DNA from: Thermoproteota archaeon
GTDB lineage: Archaea; Korarchaeota; Korarchaeia; Korarchaeales; Korarchaeaceae
NCBI GenBank assembly: GCA_027491485.1
Contig: JAOZGR010000001.1
Span: forward strand, 392,001-456,000
DNA length: 64,000 nucleotides
Reading direction: 5' to 3'
The translations under genes and the position numbers were made by a program. The notes beneath the pieces were generated by a model. The model worked only from the letters and a program-made list of their open reading frames with translations, searched no databases and was not told where the DNA came from. This document shows positions 45,567-56,666 of the stretch, one piece after another (within the stretch, counting starts at the first letter, position 1; the number at the start of each line of letters is the position of its first letter).

Positions 45567-45919
45567 AATTCAAGCAAGTTATAGTTGTTAGAAAAGATCT
45601 CAAGATAAGTTGCGGGAAACTTGCAGTCCAGGTAGCTCATGCATCTCTGGAATCTGCGGAGGTAGCCCGAAGGAAGTTCCCAGATATCTTCAAGAAGTGG
45701 AGGGATGAAGGGGGTAAGAAGGTCGTGGTTTATGTGGACAGTGAGCAAGAGCTTATCAGCGTGTACAATAAGGCCTCTGACTTGGGACTGCCTACAGTCC
45801 TCATAAGGGACGCAGGACTCACGGAACTAGAACCAGGCACACCAACGGCCGTCGGAATTGGTCCGTATGAGGACAAAGAGATAGATAAAATTACAGGAGG
45901 GCTGAGGCTCTTCAAGTGA
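45563..45919 (+). CDS. pth2: Peptidyl-tRNA hydrolase, Pth2 type
   Basis: Pth2 frees peptides from stalled peptidyl-tRNA. The 118-residue protein has KQVIVVRKDLKISCGKLAVQVAHASL, VVYVDSEQEL, TVLIRDAGLTELEPGTPTAVGIGP, the whole Pth2 fold with its catalytic Lys/His/Asp region. It overlaps its neighbours by 4 nt on both sides (ATGA, then GTGA), so the three genes are coupled. Confidence 0.96.
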   Translation: MKFKQVIVVRKDLKISCGKLAVQVAHASLESAEVARRKFPDIFKKWRDEGGKKVVVYVDSEQELISVYNKASDLGLPTVLIRDAGLTELEPGTPTAVGIGPYEDKEIDKITGGLRLFK

Positions 45920-47010
45920 TTCCCCCTAAGCTAGACAGGAACTTAGGTATGCTATCCTACCTCACATCTTCACCGAGGATAGAGGGGAAACTAAGGGAGA
46001 AATTATCTGATTTCATAGTAGATGAGGTCTTAAGGGGATATAGGGCTTCTAGGGTATTCTTGGGACTTACTTCCTTCCAATTTCTACCGGGGGCATATCT
46101 CTACATAGTGGTGGTTAAATTTTCTGCAATAGATACTAACGATGTCTCCCGTGTGATTTCAAGGAGACTAGGGGGAAGAGTAAGGTTTGCCGGCTTAAAA
46201 GATGCTAGGGCAGTAGTCTTCCAATTTTTCTCAGTAGAAGGGCATTATAAGGCTAAGGTAATTGAGACAAATGGTATAATAGCAGTACCTATTGGAAGGG
46301 GCAGAGAGCCTATATCTAGAGGCTCTAACGACGGCAATTATTTCACTATCGTTGTTAGGGGAGTAGATAACGTTCCCCCATTAGAGAAGTTCCCAAACTT
46401 CTTCTCATATCAAAGATTTGGGGTGAGAAGGCCCTTCAATCACGAAATAGGGAAACTTCTACTACTGAGGGATCTGGAAGGAGCTAAAAATATGATTCAA
46501 ATGCAAGGTTATGATATAGGAGATGCCAAGAGTCTGAGGGAGATAGCCTCTATTTTGGGGATTAATCGCCTCAGATTTTACATAAATGCCTATCAGTCCT
46601 ATTTATTCAATATCTTACTCTCAAAGAGACTAGAGGAGGGCATCAGTCCAAGAAAGGGGGACTTCATCCTCAAAGGTGGGGAAATATCTTTGTATCCCAA
46701 TGAGGGCCACTTACTGCTCCCTCTTATAGGGGCTTTTACGAGAGAGAAACCTGGCTGGTTGATGGATAAAGTAAACGAGATTCTCCGAGAAGAAGGGGTG
46801 GAAAAGGACATGTTCATATTTAAGGAATTGCCTGAGATAAGTGCGTTAGGTGGTTTTAGGAGGGCTATAGAAGAAGTCTCCTCGCTGAAGGTGGTGAGAA
46901 GGGATGACCGCATTGTCCTCTCTTTTTACCTAAGATCTGGTACCTACGCCACATCTTACCTTAGGGAATTAATTAAACCCACAGATCCTGTTGGACAAGG
47001 GTTCATCTAG
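45916..47010 (+). CDS. truD: tRNA pseudouridine synthase TruD
   Basis: TruD makes pseudouridine 13 in some tRNAs. DFIVDEVLRG begins the domain, the catalytic Asp is in RFAGLKDARAVVFQFFSV near residue 96, and NYFTIVVRGV, NFFSYQRFGVRRPFNHEIG and NAYQSYLFNILLS follow. At 364 residues it is typical of archaea. GTG start overlapping the pth2 stop. It is adjacent to the DUF371 gene in convergent orientation. Confidence 0.93.
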   Translation: MIPPKLDRNLGMLSYLTSSPRIEGKLREKLSDFIVDEVLRGYRASRVFLGLTSFQFLPGAYLYIVVVKFSAIDTNDVSRVISRRLGGRVRFAGLKDARAVVFQFFSVEGHYKAKVIETNGIIAVPIGRGREPISRGSNDGNYFTIVVRGVDNVPPLEKFPNFFSYQRFGVRRPFNHEIGKLLLLRDLEGAKNMIQMQGYDIGDAKSLREIASILGINRLRFYINAYQSYLFNILLSKRLEEGISPRKGDFILKGGEISLYPNEGHLLLPLIGAFTREKPGWLMDKVNEILREEGVEKDMFIFKELPEISALGGFRRAIEEVSSLKVVRRDDRIVLSFYLRSGTYATSYLRELIKPTDPVGQGFI

Positions 47011-47421
47011 TCAGAAAAATATCTCCACAATGAGAAGGGTCCTTGGGTCTCTCAGTTCCTTAACTAAGTCCCTTGGTATATCTTTTGCCGCTGCAGTAGC
47101 CTCTACAGCTAACGTACGGTCGTCAATGTATTTAGATCTCCTAATTACAGAGTCCAGTTTGTTAGAAAAGACAAGTCGGCTATCTCCACGGGCTCTTAAT
47201 GAGAAAGACAAGCTATTAGCTGTAAGGGAGATCTCTATCTCTCCTCCCTCTAGCAAGTGCGTTTTAAGGAGATCCGACATATCGTAAACGGATTTATTCG
47301 CTCTTACACCTATGATACAATCTGCTCTGACTGATATATCAGGCTCCTTTGTCAACTGCATCGTAGACCTGTGTTTAGCGGTTATGTTTGGGTGACCATA
47401 AGCTAAAATTTCCTCCCTCAT
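47011..47421 (-). CDS. DUF371 family protein
   Basis: The 136-residue archaeal protein begins MREEILAYGHPNITAKHRST and has DCIIGVRANKSVYDMSDL and a strand-rich core ending LLIVEIFF, matching DUF371 (PF04027). No catalytic motif; function unknown. ATG 47421 is preferred to 47445, which would overlap the divergent pcm gene. Confidence 0.85.
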   Translation of the reverse strand: MREEILAYGHPNITAKHRSTMQLTKEPDISVRADCIIGVRANKSVYDMSDLLKTHLLEGGEIEISLTANSLSFSLRARGDSRLVFSNKLDSVIRRSKYIDDRTLAVEATAAAKDIPRDLVKELRDPRTLLIVEIFF

Positions 47422-47433
47422 ATGACTATGTAG

Positions 47434-48108
47434 ATGGAAGATCATAAATCGTTAGTGGAGAGACTCGTTAGGATAGGAGTGATAAAGTCAGAGAAGGTAA
47501 GGAGGGCAGCAGAGAGAGTCAAGAGGCATCTATTTGTCCCAAAAAAGTATAGAGATATGGCATATGCGGATACCCCGCTACCTATAGGGGAAGGGCAGAC
47601 TATAAGTGCTCCCCATATGGTATTTATGATGAATGAACTCCTAGATTTAGAAATAGGCCATAGAGTCATAGAGATTGGAGCTGGGAGTGGATACCACGCT
47701 GCTACAATAGCAGAGATAGTGGCTCCTATCGACGAACCACCTGATAAGTGGGGTTATGTAGTTACGGTCGAGATAAATCCAACACTCTCGACTCAAGCCT
47801 ACTACAACCTAAAGGAAGCAGGTTACCTAGACAGGGTTCATGTCATTAACATGGACGGAAGCGCGGGGATCTCTCTAGTAGACGAGATAGATCGTATTCT
47901 AGTCACTGCTGCAGCTCCTGATGTTCCCGAGCCACTATTCGCACAGTTAAAGGAAGGAGGAAAAATGGTCATCCCCATCGGCCCACCTGGAGGGTTCTTC
48001 TATGGGCAAGAGTTGTTCGTTGTGGAGAAAAGAAATGGCCACATGATAAAGAGAAGGGTAACCGAAGTAGCATTCGTTCCCCTAAGGGGGAGATACGGAT
48101 GGAGCTGA
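47434..48108 (+). CDS. pcm: Protein-L-isoaspartate O-methyltransferase
   Basis: Pcm methylates damaged isoaspartyl residues to start repair, useful at high temperature. RVKRHLFVPKKYRDMAYADTPLPIGEGQTISAPHMVFMM is split here as the family N-terminal signature (residues 25-63), followed by SAM motif I VIEIGAGSGYHAATIAEI and VTAAAPDVPEPL. At 224 residues it is normal. It overlaps bud32 by 10 nt. Confidence 0.95.
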   Translation: MEDHKSLVERLVRIGVIKSEKVRRAAERVKRHLFVPKKYRDMAYADTPLPIGEGQTISAPHMVFMMNELLDLEIGHRVIEIGAGSGYHAATIAEIVAPIDEPPDKWGYVVTVEINPTLSTQAYYNLKEAGYLDRVHVINMDGSAGISLVDEIDRILVTAAAPDVPEPLFAQLKEGGKMVIPIGPPGGFFYGQELFVVEKRNGHMIKRRVTEVAFVPLRGRYGWS

Positions 48109-48689
48109 TATATAAGGGGGCCGAAGCTGAGCTATACTTGGATGAATTCCTAGGCCTGAAGGTGGTAATAAAGAGACGCGTAGCGAAAGGATATAGACAC
48201 CCTTCTCTAGACCTCTTCATAAGGATAAGCAGGACTAGAAAGGAGGCCCGCCTGATAAGGAGGGCCAGGCTAGGAGGGGTGCCCGTTCCGGCGATTTTAG
48301 ATATATGGAAGGATTCACTCATGTTGGAATATATTGAAGGGGAGAAACTAGCTGCTAGACTAGATGAAAAAACCATGAGGAAGTTCGGTCACATAGTATG
48401 TAGGTTACACAATTCAGGTATATCCCATAACGATCTCACACCTTATAATGCGGTAGTTTCATCTAGAGGGGAGATATGCCTCTTAGATTTCGGCCTAGCC
48501 GAATCTACTAGGGATGTTGAGGACTATGCCGTTGACTTATATGTCCTCAAAAGGTCATTAAAATCAATTACTGACAACTGGAAAGGCCTTTGGGAGAGTT
48601 TCTTGGAAGGCTACTTGCAATGTGGGGAGCTGGCTAACAGGGTAATAAGGAGACTTTCAGTTGTGGAGTCGAGGGGGAGATACAAGTGA
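48099..48689 (+). CDS. bud32: KEOPS kinase/ATPase Bud32
   Basis: Bud32 is the small atypical kinase that supports Kae1 in t6A tRNA modification. The 196-residue protein has YKGAEAELYL (glycine loop), KVVIKRRVAKGYRHPSLD (ATP-binding Lys), SHNDLTPYNAVV (catalytic loop) and LLDFGLAEST (DFG). The usual HGDLT reads HNDLT. It overlaps pcm and the next gene by 4-10 nt. It is free-standing, not fused to Kae1. pcc1 and a cgi121-like gene are also in this window. Confidence 0.92.
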   Translation: MELIYKGAEAELYLDEFLGLKVVIKRRVAKGYRHPSLDLFIRISRTRKEARLIRRARLGGVPVPAILDIWKDSLMLEYIEGEKLAARLDEKTMRKFGHIVCRLHNSGISHNDLTPYNAVVSSRGEICLLDFGLAESTRDVEDYAVDLYVLKRSLKSITDNWKGLWESFLEGYLQCGELANRVIRRLSVVESRGRYK

Positions 48690-49237
48690 AGATCTACTTT
48701 GTATCATCAAATAAACATAAGTACATCGAGTTTAGACGTATCCTAAAGGATGTGATCGATATAAACTGGATCAACGCAGATTACTTAGAACCTCAATCTG
48801 ATAATTTGATAGACGTTGCAATCACATCAGCGAAGTGGTTTTCACATTATATAGAGGAACCTTTCTTCTTAGAGGATGCCGGGCTATTTATCGATTCTCT
48901 AGGTGGATTCCCCGGGGTGTACTCTTCTTATGTCTTCAAGAGGCTCGGTAATAATGGTGTTTTAAAGTTGTTAGATGGAGTAGAAAATAGGTCTGCCAGG
49001 TTTGTATCTGTGATAGCCTTACACATTGGGGGAAGGATTACGATATTCGAAGGAGTTGTTGAGGGGACGATCTCTGAGGAGATTAGGGGAGGTGGATGGG
49101 GGTTCGATCCCATATTTATACCGAATGAATCTAATGGCAAGACTTATGGCGAATTGGGGGAGAATAAGGACCTCTTCTCCCACAGGGGCCGCTCAGCTAC
49201 TAAACTAAGGGATTTCATAGGCAGGCTTGTGGCATAA
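48686..49237 (+). CDS. XTP/dITP diphosphatase (HAM1/RdgB)
   Basis: This enzyme clears non-canonical purine nucleoside triphosphates. It has VSSNKHKYIEFRRIL near the N-terminus, FFLEDAGLFIDSLGGFPGVYSSYV, GGGWGFDPIF and FSHRGRSATKL, the full HAM1 pattern. At 183 residues it is typical. GTG start overlapping the bud32 stop (GTGA). Confidence 0.94.
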   Translation: MKIYFVSSNKHKYIEFRRILKDVIDINWINADYLEPQSDNLIDVAITSAKWFSHYIEEPFFLEDAGLFIDSLGGFPGVYSSYVFKRLGNNGVLKLLDGVENRSARFVSVIALHIGGRITIFEGVVEGTISEEIRGGGWGFDPIFIPNESNGKTYGELGENKDLFSHRGRSATKLRDFIGRLVA

Positions 49238-49281
49238 TTGTTTAAAAACGAGACATGCACACATGGCTGAAGGGTGTTCAA

Positions 49282-49737
49282 ATGGCTAGGATGCACAGTA
49301 GGAAGAGGGGAAAGTCGGAATCAACTAGGCCTCCAAAAGAGACCCCCCTGGACTGGGTCCCCCTCTCAAAAGATGAGATAGTGGACCTAGTAGTTAAGCT
49401 TGGTAGAAGAGGGATCCCACCAAGCCAAATAGGCATGATCCTCAGGGATGAATATGGTGTTCCCCTAGTTAAGAGGATAGTGGGAAAGAAAATAACCGAG
49501 ATCTTAGAAGAAAATAATGCTGCCCCACCAATTCCTGAGGACCTACTAGCGTTAATAAGCAAGGCTTACAGGATAAGGAAACATTTAGAGACGCATAAGA
49601 AGGACTTCCATGCTAAGAGAGGCCTAATACTAACAGAATCCAAAATAGGGAGGCTAGTAAAGTATTACAAAAGGGTAGGAAAACTACCACCGGACTGGCG
49701 TTATAGTCCTGAAATGGCAGAGCTATATGCATCATAA
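49282..49737 (+). CDS. rps15: 30S ribosomal protein S15 (S13e)
   Basis: The archaeal S15 is a 151-residue protein beginning [18 protein letters not shown], with [21 protein letters not shown] and the S15 core [47 protein letters not shown] 49282 is the natural start; an in-frame ATG at 49255 adds nine residues. An S15-type gene next to a RecJ-like gene is common in archaea. Confidence 0.96.
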   Translation: MARMHSRKRGKSESTRPPKETPLDWVPLSKDEIVDLVVKLGRRGIPPSQIGMILRDEYGVPLVKRIVGKKITEILEENNAAPPIPEDLLALISKAYRIRKHLETHKKDFHAKRGLILTESKIGRLVKYYKRVGKLPPDWRYSPEMAELYAS

Positions 49738-49746
49738 GGGGGTCAC

Positions 49747-51114
49747 TTGAACCTAGGGACTTTTAAGGATCTGCTGAGTTCCTTTGCTGACGATCTCTAT
49801 AACGATCTAAGAGAGAGGAGAAGGGCAAGAGTAATTGCTCATCTAGACGCCGACGGTCTAAGTGCTGCCGGAATAATTATCTCTATGCTTGAGAGGCTTA
49901 ACGTAAATTTTCACCTCTCAATAGCGAAATATATGAGCGAATCTCTGATAAAAAAACTTAGAGAGGAGCCCTATGATCTCTACATATTTGTAGACATAGG
50001 ATCAGGAGACCTAGACTTAATGAGGAGGTTGTATGAGGCTAATAAAAGGGTCTTCATAATAGATCATCATGTCCCATCGTACGAGGATTCCAAGGTAAAA
50101 CAGCTTAATCCCTTCTTGTCTGGTTTAGATGGAGACAGAGAGATCAGTGGTTCAGGTACAGCATTTATGCTCTACTATGAGATGATAGGAGATCACTCAA
50201 TGGCACCAGTAGCGATAACTGGCGCACTGGGGGATCTCCAAGAAGATAATGGCTTTTACGGCCTAAATAAGGAGATACTGGAACTTGCCAAAAGTAAAGG
50301 TTTGATAGAGGTAAAACCAGATCTAAAGTTATTTGGAGGCCCTGACTATCCATTGGTTTCATCTCTTGAGAGGACAGTCGATCCTGTTTTAGAAGGAATA
50401 TCAGGTAATTCAGCCGGCGCTCTCTCTTTAGTGGAGAATATAGGAATCCCTATAAAGGTGGGTGAAAGATGGACTACCCTTTCAGATCTCACCGATGAGC
50501 AGAAAAGAGACCTATTAAACGAACTCGTCAAGAGAGCTGGTGGTTTGGAGCGGGCGAAATCCCTAGTTGGGAACGTATATGTCTACCTTAAAGAACCTAA
50601 GGGCTCTCCCCTCAGAGACCTGAATAGCTTTGCAACTATATTAAACGCATGTGGCAGGACGGGTAATGGGCATATAGGGGCTCTTCTAGCCTCAGGGAGA
50701 CGTGGGGAAGTGCTATTAAGGGCTATGTCCTTACTTCAGGAGTATAGGAAAATACTTGCTCAAGCCCTAGATAGGGCATCTCATAATATCAGGAAGGTAG
50801 GAACGGTGGCATTCATAGATGAGGGACTAACTAGCGATACTATGATAGGTACAATAACGTCGATACTCTCTAGGTCTCTCAGGGATACGGATATCTTGGT
50901 GGGGTACGCACCTACCGACGATGGGATGATAAAAGTCTCGGCTAGATTAACGGAGGAGGGTAAGAAGAGATCTCTTAACTTGGACAAGATACTAAGACTA
51001 GCTTCTGAAATAGTTGGAGGGTCTGGCGGTGGTCACCAAACAGCTGCTGGAGCTCAGATTCCTAAGGAAGGTAAGAACAAGTTCGAGAATGCCCTACTTA
51101 GCTACCTTGAGTAG
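49747..51114 (+). CDS. RecJ-like DHH-family exonuclease/phosphoesterase
   Basis: The protein has a DHH domain (ARVIAHLDADGLSAAGI, YIFVDIGSGD, FIIDHHVPS, ITGALGDLQ) and a C-terminal DHHA1 domain ending VGGSGGGHQTAAGAQI. Archaeal relatives are GINS-associated nucleases (GAN) or Cdc45/RecJ homologues. The metal-binding motifs look intact, suggesting an active enzyme. TTG start. It is 9 nt past rps15 and its 3' end overlaps the prefoldin gene by 17 nt, convergently. Confidence 0.9.
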   Translation: MNLGTFKDLLSSFADDLYNDLRERRRARVIAHLDADGLSAAGIIISMLERLNVNFHLSIAKYMSESLIKKLREEPYDLYIFVDIGSGDLDLMRRLYEANKRVFIIDHHVPSYEDSKVKQLNPFLSGLDGDREISGSGTAFMLYYEMIGDHSMAPVAITGALGDLQEDNGFYGLNKEILELAKSKGLIEVKPDLKLFGGPDYPLVSSLERTVDPVLEGISGNSAGALSLVENIGIPIKVGERWTTLSDLTDEQKRDLLNELVKRAGGLERAKSLVGNVYVYLKEPKGSPLRDLNSFATILNACGRTGNGHIGALLASGRRGEVLLRAMSLLQEYRKILAQALDRASHNIRKVGTVAFIDEGLTSDTMIGTITSILSRSLRDTDILVGYAPTDDGMIKVSARLTEEGKKRSLNLDKILRLASEIVGGSGGGHQTAAGAQIPKEGKNKFENALLSYLE

Positions 51115-51415
51115 AGGATAGCATCCTGTTCAAAGTCTCTCTAAGATCTTTTTCCCTTTTCTCTAAAGATCTTATTGTAGTGTCTAGGGCTTCTCTAACG
51201 GCCTTTAGCTCTACAATAACCGCTTCTCTATCTCTCTTGATATACACTACCCCTACCTTCTCGAAGACCTCGTTGATATCCTCTAACTTTTCTAACCTGT
51301 CGATCGCTTCTTCTATGGATTTATGTTCAGCTCTAAGGGTTGCAAGCTGCGCAATGACATCATTTAATTCCTTTATTAACTCCTCTGACTTAGCTTGGAG
51401 GAACTCTTCAGACAT
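51098..51415 (-). CDS. pfdB: Prefoldin beta subunit
   Basis: Prefoldin beta is a jellyfish chaperone subunit that passes unfolded chains to the thermosome. The 105-residue protein is two long coiled-coil helices joined by the hairpin VFEKVGVVYIKRDREAVIVEL, the prefoldin beta signature. The C-terminal helix is Lys/Glu-rich. ATG 51415, with a T-rich region upstream. Confidence 0.93.
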   Translation of the reverse strand: MSEEFLQAKSEELIKELNDVIAQLATLRAEHKSIEEAIDRLEKLEDINEVFEKVGVVYIKRDREAVIVELKAVREALDTTIRSLEKREKDLRETLNRMLSSTQGS

Positions 51416-51454
51416 AAGCCCACCTTATCTATTAGATGAGGGCCTTTTAAAAGG

Positions 51455-51988
51455 TCAACGATCTAGCTCTACCATAGCACCATTCTCCATTGAGAGAGTA
51501 TCCTCTAAACCAGAACATGTAGGGAGATCTATGGATCTGGAAGGGAACTCTACATTCTTAGGAGTTATAGCTGTTGAATACAACAAACTAAGCAACTGGT
51601 CCTTACAAGCCAAGGGACTTGAACCTAAGATAACTAGAACATAATCGCCCAGCTTCTGAATAATCTGTGATCTTATCCTCGATATCTCTCTGCTACCTGT
51701 AAGGCAGATTGCCAGCTCATATGCAAAGGCATCAGCAATGTTCTTCCTCTCCTTAAAAGCTCTACAGGCCCTATGAGCTGCCATGATTAGGTGTCTGATG
51801 GATGATATTATTGATACAGGAATGAACCCAACACTTGACCTGTCGATGAAATCATGTAACTCTCTTATTGGCTTATTGAGAGATATCCCCATGACCATGA
51901 TATAGCCACATTTACTCCTAAACAACTTAGGAGTTGCTGTTAAGGTCCTTATATCCTCGACAGAACAATCCGAACTCCGATGAACCAT
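51455..51988 (-). CDS. cgi121: Probable KEOPS subunit Cgi121
   Basis: The 177-residue protein has HLIMAAHRACRAFKERKNIADAFAYELAICLTGSREISR, which is broken here into MAAHRACRAFKERKNIADAF and ELAICLTGSREISR: the alternating pattern of Cgi121/TPRKB, where this region binds Bud32 and the tRNA 3' end. The rest is less conserved. Together with pcc1 and bud32 it completes most of KEOPS in the window. The call is by motif only. Confidence 0.75.
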   Translation of the reverse strand: MVHRSSDCSVEDIRTLTATPKLFRSKCGYIMVMGISLNKPIRELHDFIDRSSVGFIPVSIISSIRHLIMAAHRACRAFKERKNIADAFAYELAICLTGSREISRIRSQIIQKLGDYVLVILGSSPLACKDQLLSLLYSTAITPKNVEFPSRSIDLPTCSGLEDTLSMENGAMVELDR

Positions 51989-52240
51989 ATTCCACGGAAA
52001 ATATGGCGCTAGTATTAAATATATGTGCTATGATGGGTCTGAAGAATTAGGTTAATTTGAGATTCTATCTGTGCCGACTTCTTGATTAATAAGGTGAGCC
52101 TGAGAAGCAGCTACTAACTACGATGCAGCCTATTTACCATTTTTCTATAGTTCCAGTACAGGCTATGTGGAAGATGGCGACTCTATTCTACTAACGAATA
52201 TTCGGATATATTCTCTCAAAAAAGAAGAGATTTTGCAGAA

Positions 52241-54252
<2,012 letters not shown>

Positions 54253-54537
54253 ATGGAGAAATTCATATCTGTGCATATATTCCCGAGTCCTCTTACTCAG
54301 AGGGAAGGGTTCGAACTCACTATCCAAGGAAGAGAACAGGCCAAGGCTTCTGGTAAAGTAAAGTTCTTGGAGGCCTGGGTACAGGTAATAACTCGCACTA
54401 GCGAACGCAGAGTTAACAAGGCGTATTGCCTTTGGGAAGCACCCGATATCGAGTCGGTCATGGAAGCAATAGGGAAAGCTCCCGTGGAGGGAGTATATCC
54501 TGTGGTTGTGGTCGAACCTGAAAAGGTCACCCTCTAA
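54253..54537 (+). CDS. DUF4242-like small protein, copy 1
   Basis: The 94-residue alpha/beta protein has FISVHIFPSPLTQREGFEL, AWVQVITRTSERRVNKAYCLWEAPDIES and GVYPVVVVEP. The YC.WEAPD-VES and GVYPV signatures are shared with the second copy at 55.1 kb and match DUF4242, a ferredoxin-like domain family; some relatives (SCO4226) bind nickel. The ATG has no Shine-Dalgarno, so translation may be leaderless. It lies alone in a gene-poor tract. Confidence 0.72.
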   Translation: MEKFISVHIFPSPLTQREGFELTIQGREQAKASGKVKFLEAWVQVITRTSERRVNKAYCLWEAPDIESVMEAIGKAPVEGVYPVVVVEPEKVTL

Positions 54538-54538
54538 C

Positions 54539-54544
54539 TTTTTT
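54539..54544 (+). terminator. T-tract after DUF4242 copy 1
   Basis: Six T residues directly follow the stop, in CTCTAACTTTTTTGGCT. The same TTTTTTGGCT follows the second DUF4242 gene, so it is probably a conserved intrinsic terminator copied with the gene. Confidence 0.6.
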
Positions 54545-55094
54545 GGCTAAATGAAGTCCACTCATTCATATTCAGAAGATCCCCTTCAGATATCTTAGAA
54601 AAGCTCTGCATGACTACTTAAAGGTGCTGACTGCCAAGGGTTTTAACCGAATTAATTTAATGGAGGTATAATACATTACTCAGGTGTAGAGCATTCCCTT
54701 TTCCCAGCGTCCCCTGACTATCTCAATAATGACATGGTTCTGTCCTAGGAGTCACGTATGAATTGATCTTGATGATCTTAAGGAAGTTCACTTACCGCTC
54801 TAGGCATGCCAGCTGTCGAGATGAGTCGATTTAGTCCTAAGAAGGGGATAAGTTGTCATGAGTATATCTCGTTGAGAGGTAAAAAGCGAAGTTAACCAAC
54901 TTCTAAACGCAGGAGTTGTGATATACCTCAGGAGTTCTAATCTATTTTTATACATAGATAATATAATCCCTGTCAAATTTAAGCTTACTACAGTAAATTA
55001 GATTTACAGGCAAGATTAAATAGTAAACTTGTGTGATATATTGGAATTCGCGATCCATTTTTTCAGGCGTGGAATTCTAACAAATCGTTAGAAG
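54545..55094. other. Non-coding gap between the two DUF4242 genes
   Basis: About 550 bases without a credible ORF. It contains two GGAATTC motifs near 55040 and 55070 around CGCGATCC, and an AT-rich block near 54950-55020. No RNA fold or repeat array could be recognised by eye. Confidence 0.35.
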
Positions 55095-55373
55095 ATGATG
55101 AAAATGCCAAAATTCCTAGCTATACATGAAATGCCCTCCCCGATACCTGTCGAGGAAGCTACTTCCATCGGGAGGAAGGTGAGAGACCTGACCACTGAGG
55201 AAGTGAGATGGACTAACACATGGGTCCAGCTTACTGGCGAGGGTCAGGTAAGTCGGATCTACTGTTGCTGGGAAGCTCCAGATGTGGACTCCATAAGGAA
55301 CATACTGGAGAGGGTCCAGTTCCCTACAGAAGGAATATATCCAATGGCGATAGTGGATCCGTCCACTCTCTAA
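55095..55373 (+). CDS. DUF4242-like small protein, copy 2
   Basis: A 92-residue paralogue of the 54.3-kb gene: FLAIHEMPSPIPVEEATSIG, WTNTWVQLTGEGQVSRIYCCWEAPDVDSIRNIL and GIYPMAIVDP. The second cysteine in YCCWEAPD is a difference from copy 1. ATG 55095, 55098 or 55104 could start it. The same T-tract follows. Sequence identity to copy 1 is moderate, so the duplication is not recent. Confidence 0.72.
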   Translation: MMKMPKFLAIHEMPSPIPVEEATSIGRKVRDLTTEEVRWTNTWVQLTGEGQVSRIYCCWEAPDVDSIRNILERVQFPTEGIYPMAIVDPSTL

Positions 55374-55375
55374 TC

Positions 55376-55381
55376 TTTTTT
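55376..55381 (+). terminator. T-tract after DUF4242 copy 2
   Basis: TTTTTTGGCT follows the stop by two bases (CTCTAATCTTTTTTGGCT), matching the end of copy 1. Confidence 0.6.
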
Positions 55382-55478
55382 GGCTGGCTAGCAGATAGGG
55401 GGCTAGGTATAATCATTATTCTCCTTTAGTATGGACTTCGATAGAATTTCACTTTCCTGAGACGACGATATTCCTTAA

Positions 55479-55601
55479 TACAGCATACCACCTGAGATCG
55501 TCTTTGGTAAGAGTTATCAAGAATTTATAAGTAAGAATGATAAGAAGCTCCGTTTAAGGAGAGCTCTTAATGAGGATTTTAAGAAGCTAGAGGGCTCTTG
55601 A
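55479..55601 (+). pseudogene. Possible RelE-like toxin relic
   Basis: In frame but without a start codon, the translation YSIPPEIVFGKSYQEFISKN continues as DKKLRLRRALNEDFKKLEGS and then a stop. It resembles the N-terminal half of RelE/ParE toxins (EIVFSKSF..LKKLDKKLR pattern). Only about 40 residues survive and the rest of the fold is absent. Low confidence. Confidence 0.3.
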
Positions 55602-55787
55602 GGAGTATATAGAATTAGACTGTGTTGTCTAGTAGTTACGTTTTTACACAAACTAACTTCTTTGACCGGGTTGAATTTAAATCATATGATATCAAGTGAT
55701 AGAGGCGAGAAAGACAAAGAAAGGTGAAATTAGGCCGAGAAAAGTGACAGATACGCTCACCAGTTCCCCGCACGTATCTAATTGATT

Positions 55788-56148
55788 TCATCCCTTAAAA
55801 GCTTTCATTATCTCGTTCATCAGCCTCTTAGCCTCCATTACCGTCTCCTTAGCTTCTTCTCGAGAGAAGAGGTAGGGCCTGTGATCAGCTATCTTTCTCC
55901 TCTGGAATAACCTAAGGTACCTTTCCCTCATGTTGACTGCTGTTCTCCCTATCAACTTTTCCCTCCAGATGTCTGCGGAGGGCATTCGCTATCTTATCAT
56001 CCTTAGACGTCCTCAAGTCTCTCAGTAAATGCTCGACCAAGAGTCTCACCGTGAAATAAGAGGCTGAGACGGCCTTATTATAGGATCCGTGCTTCAAATC
56101 CCTCAAAGCCTCCTCTATGAGTACTTTGGATTTAATCAGCTTGGACAT
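55788..56148 (-). pseudogene. HEPN-domain protein gene broken by a frameshift
   Basis: The N-terminal half (MSKLIKSKVLIEEALRDLK, YNKAVSASYFTVRLLVEHLL, from ATG 56148) is a HEPN fold. Its frame runs into KVDRENSSQ and stops at 55912. The C-terminal half continues in another frame from about 55960 (KLIGRTAVNMRERYLRLFQR, KIADHRPYLFSREEAKETV). The change lies near the run GAGGGAAAAG; removing one base joins the two. The partner MNT-like gene overlaps it upstream. Either a decayed HEPN/MNT module or a sequencing error. Confidence 0.65.
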
Positions 56149-56443
56149 CCCTTCCACCGGCATGCAAGAATGTGTCTTCATCCCTCTCATCGGCGCTAGC
56201 TATCAAAGGATTTATCCTCTCATCTACCTCCGAGGCGAGTTTGACAACGATATCGGCATCCCTGGAGTCGTAGTTGTCTAAGACCACTAGGACGTTGGAC
56301 TCGTAGACCTCTTGGTCGGGACTAAGTAAAGCTATTACCCTAACGAGCCTCCTGCCGAAGTGAGCCTTGAGCCTTTCGGCGAATCTCAGCACTGAGTTTA
56401 ACCACGATCCTGAGACCGAGGCCTCAACCACTATAGGAAGCAC
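56132..56443 (-). CDS. MNT-like nucleotidyltransferase domain, catalytic motif lost
   Basis: The 103-residue protein has SNVLVVLDNYDSRDADIVVKLA and IASADERDED, the later part of an MNT nucleotidyltransferase, but where the GSxxRG..SD motif should be it reads ALLSPDQEVYESN. So it is likely inactive. It precedes and slightly overlaps the frameshifted HEPN gene, as in HEPN/MNT toxin-antitoxin pairs. Start ATG 56443. Confidence 0.55.
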   Translation of the reverse strand: MLPIVVEASVSGSWLNSVLRFAERLKAHFGRRLVRVIALLSPDQEVYESNVLVVLDNYDSRDADIVVKLASEVDERINPLIASADERDEDTFLHAGGRDVQAD

Positions 56444-56666
56444 CGAGAGGTATCCCCATCCCGTTTATAAGGGAATTTTTATTTCACTGAAGACCCTACT
56501 CCACCCTTTGGGTAACCAGATCCTCATTTAAAAGCAGGGACGGAATATCCATAGGGATGTAGGAAATACGTAATCAATATGGTAATTAGGCGAGAAGGCC
56601 GAAAAGGGTTAAAGATTCGCAAGGAGCTTTCAATGGACTATCAGATATTACGAGCTCCTAGATATA

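Noticed and set aside
52020..52110. Possible C/D box RNA (ATGATGG ... CTGA)
   Set aside because: C box is imperfect and no C'/D' pair with suitable spacing is present.
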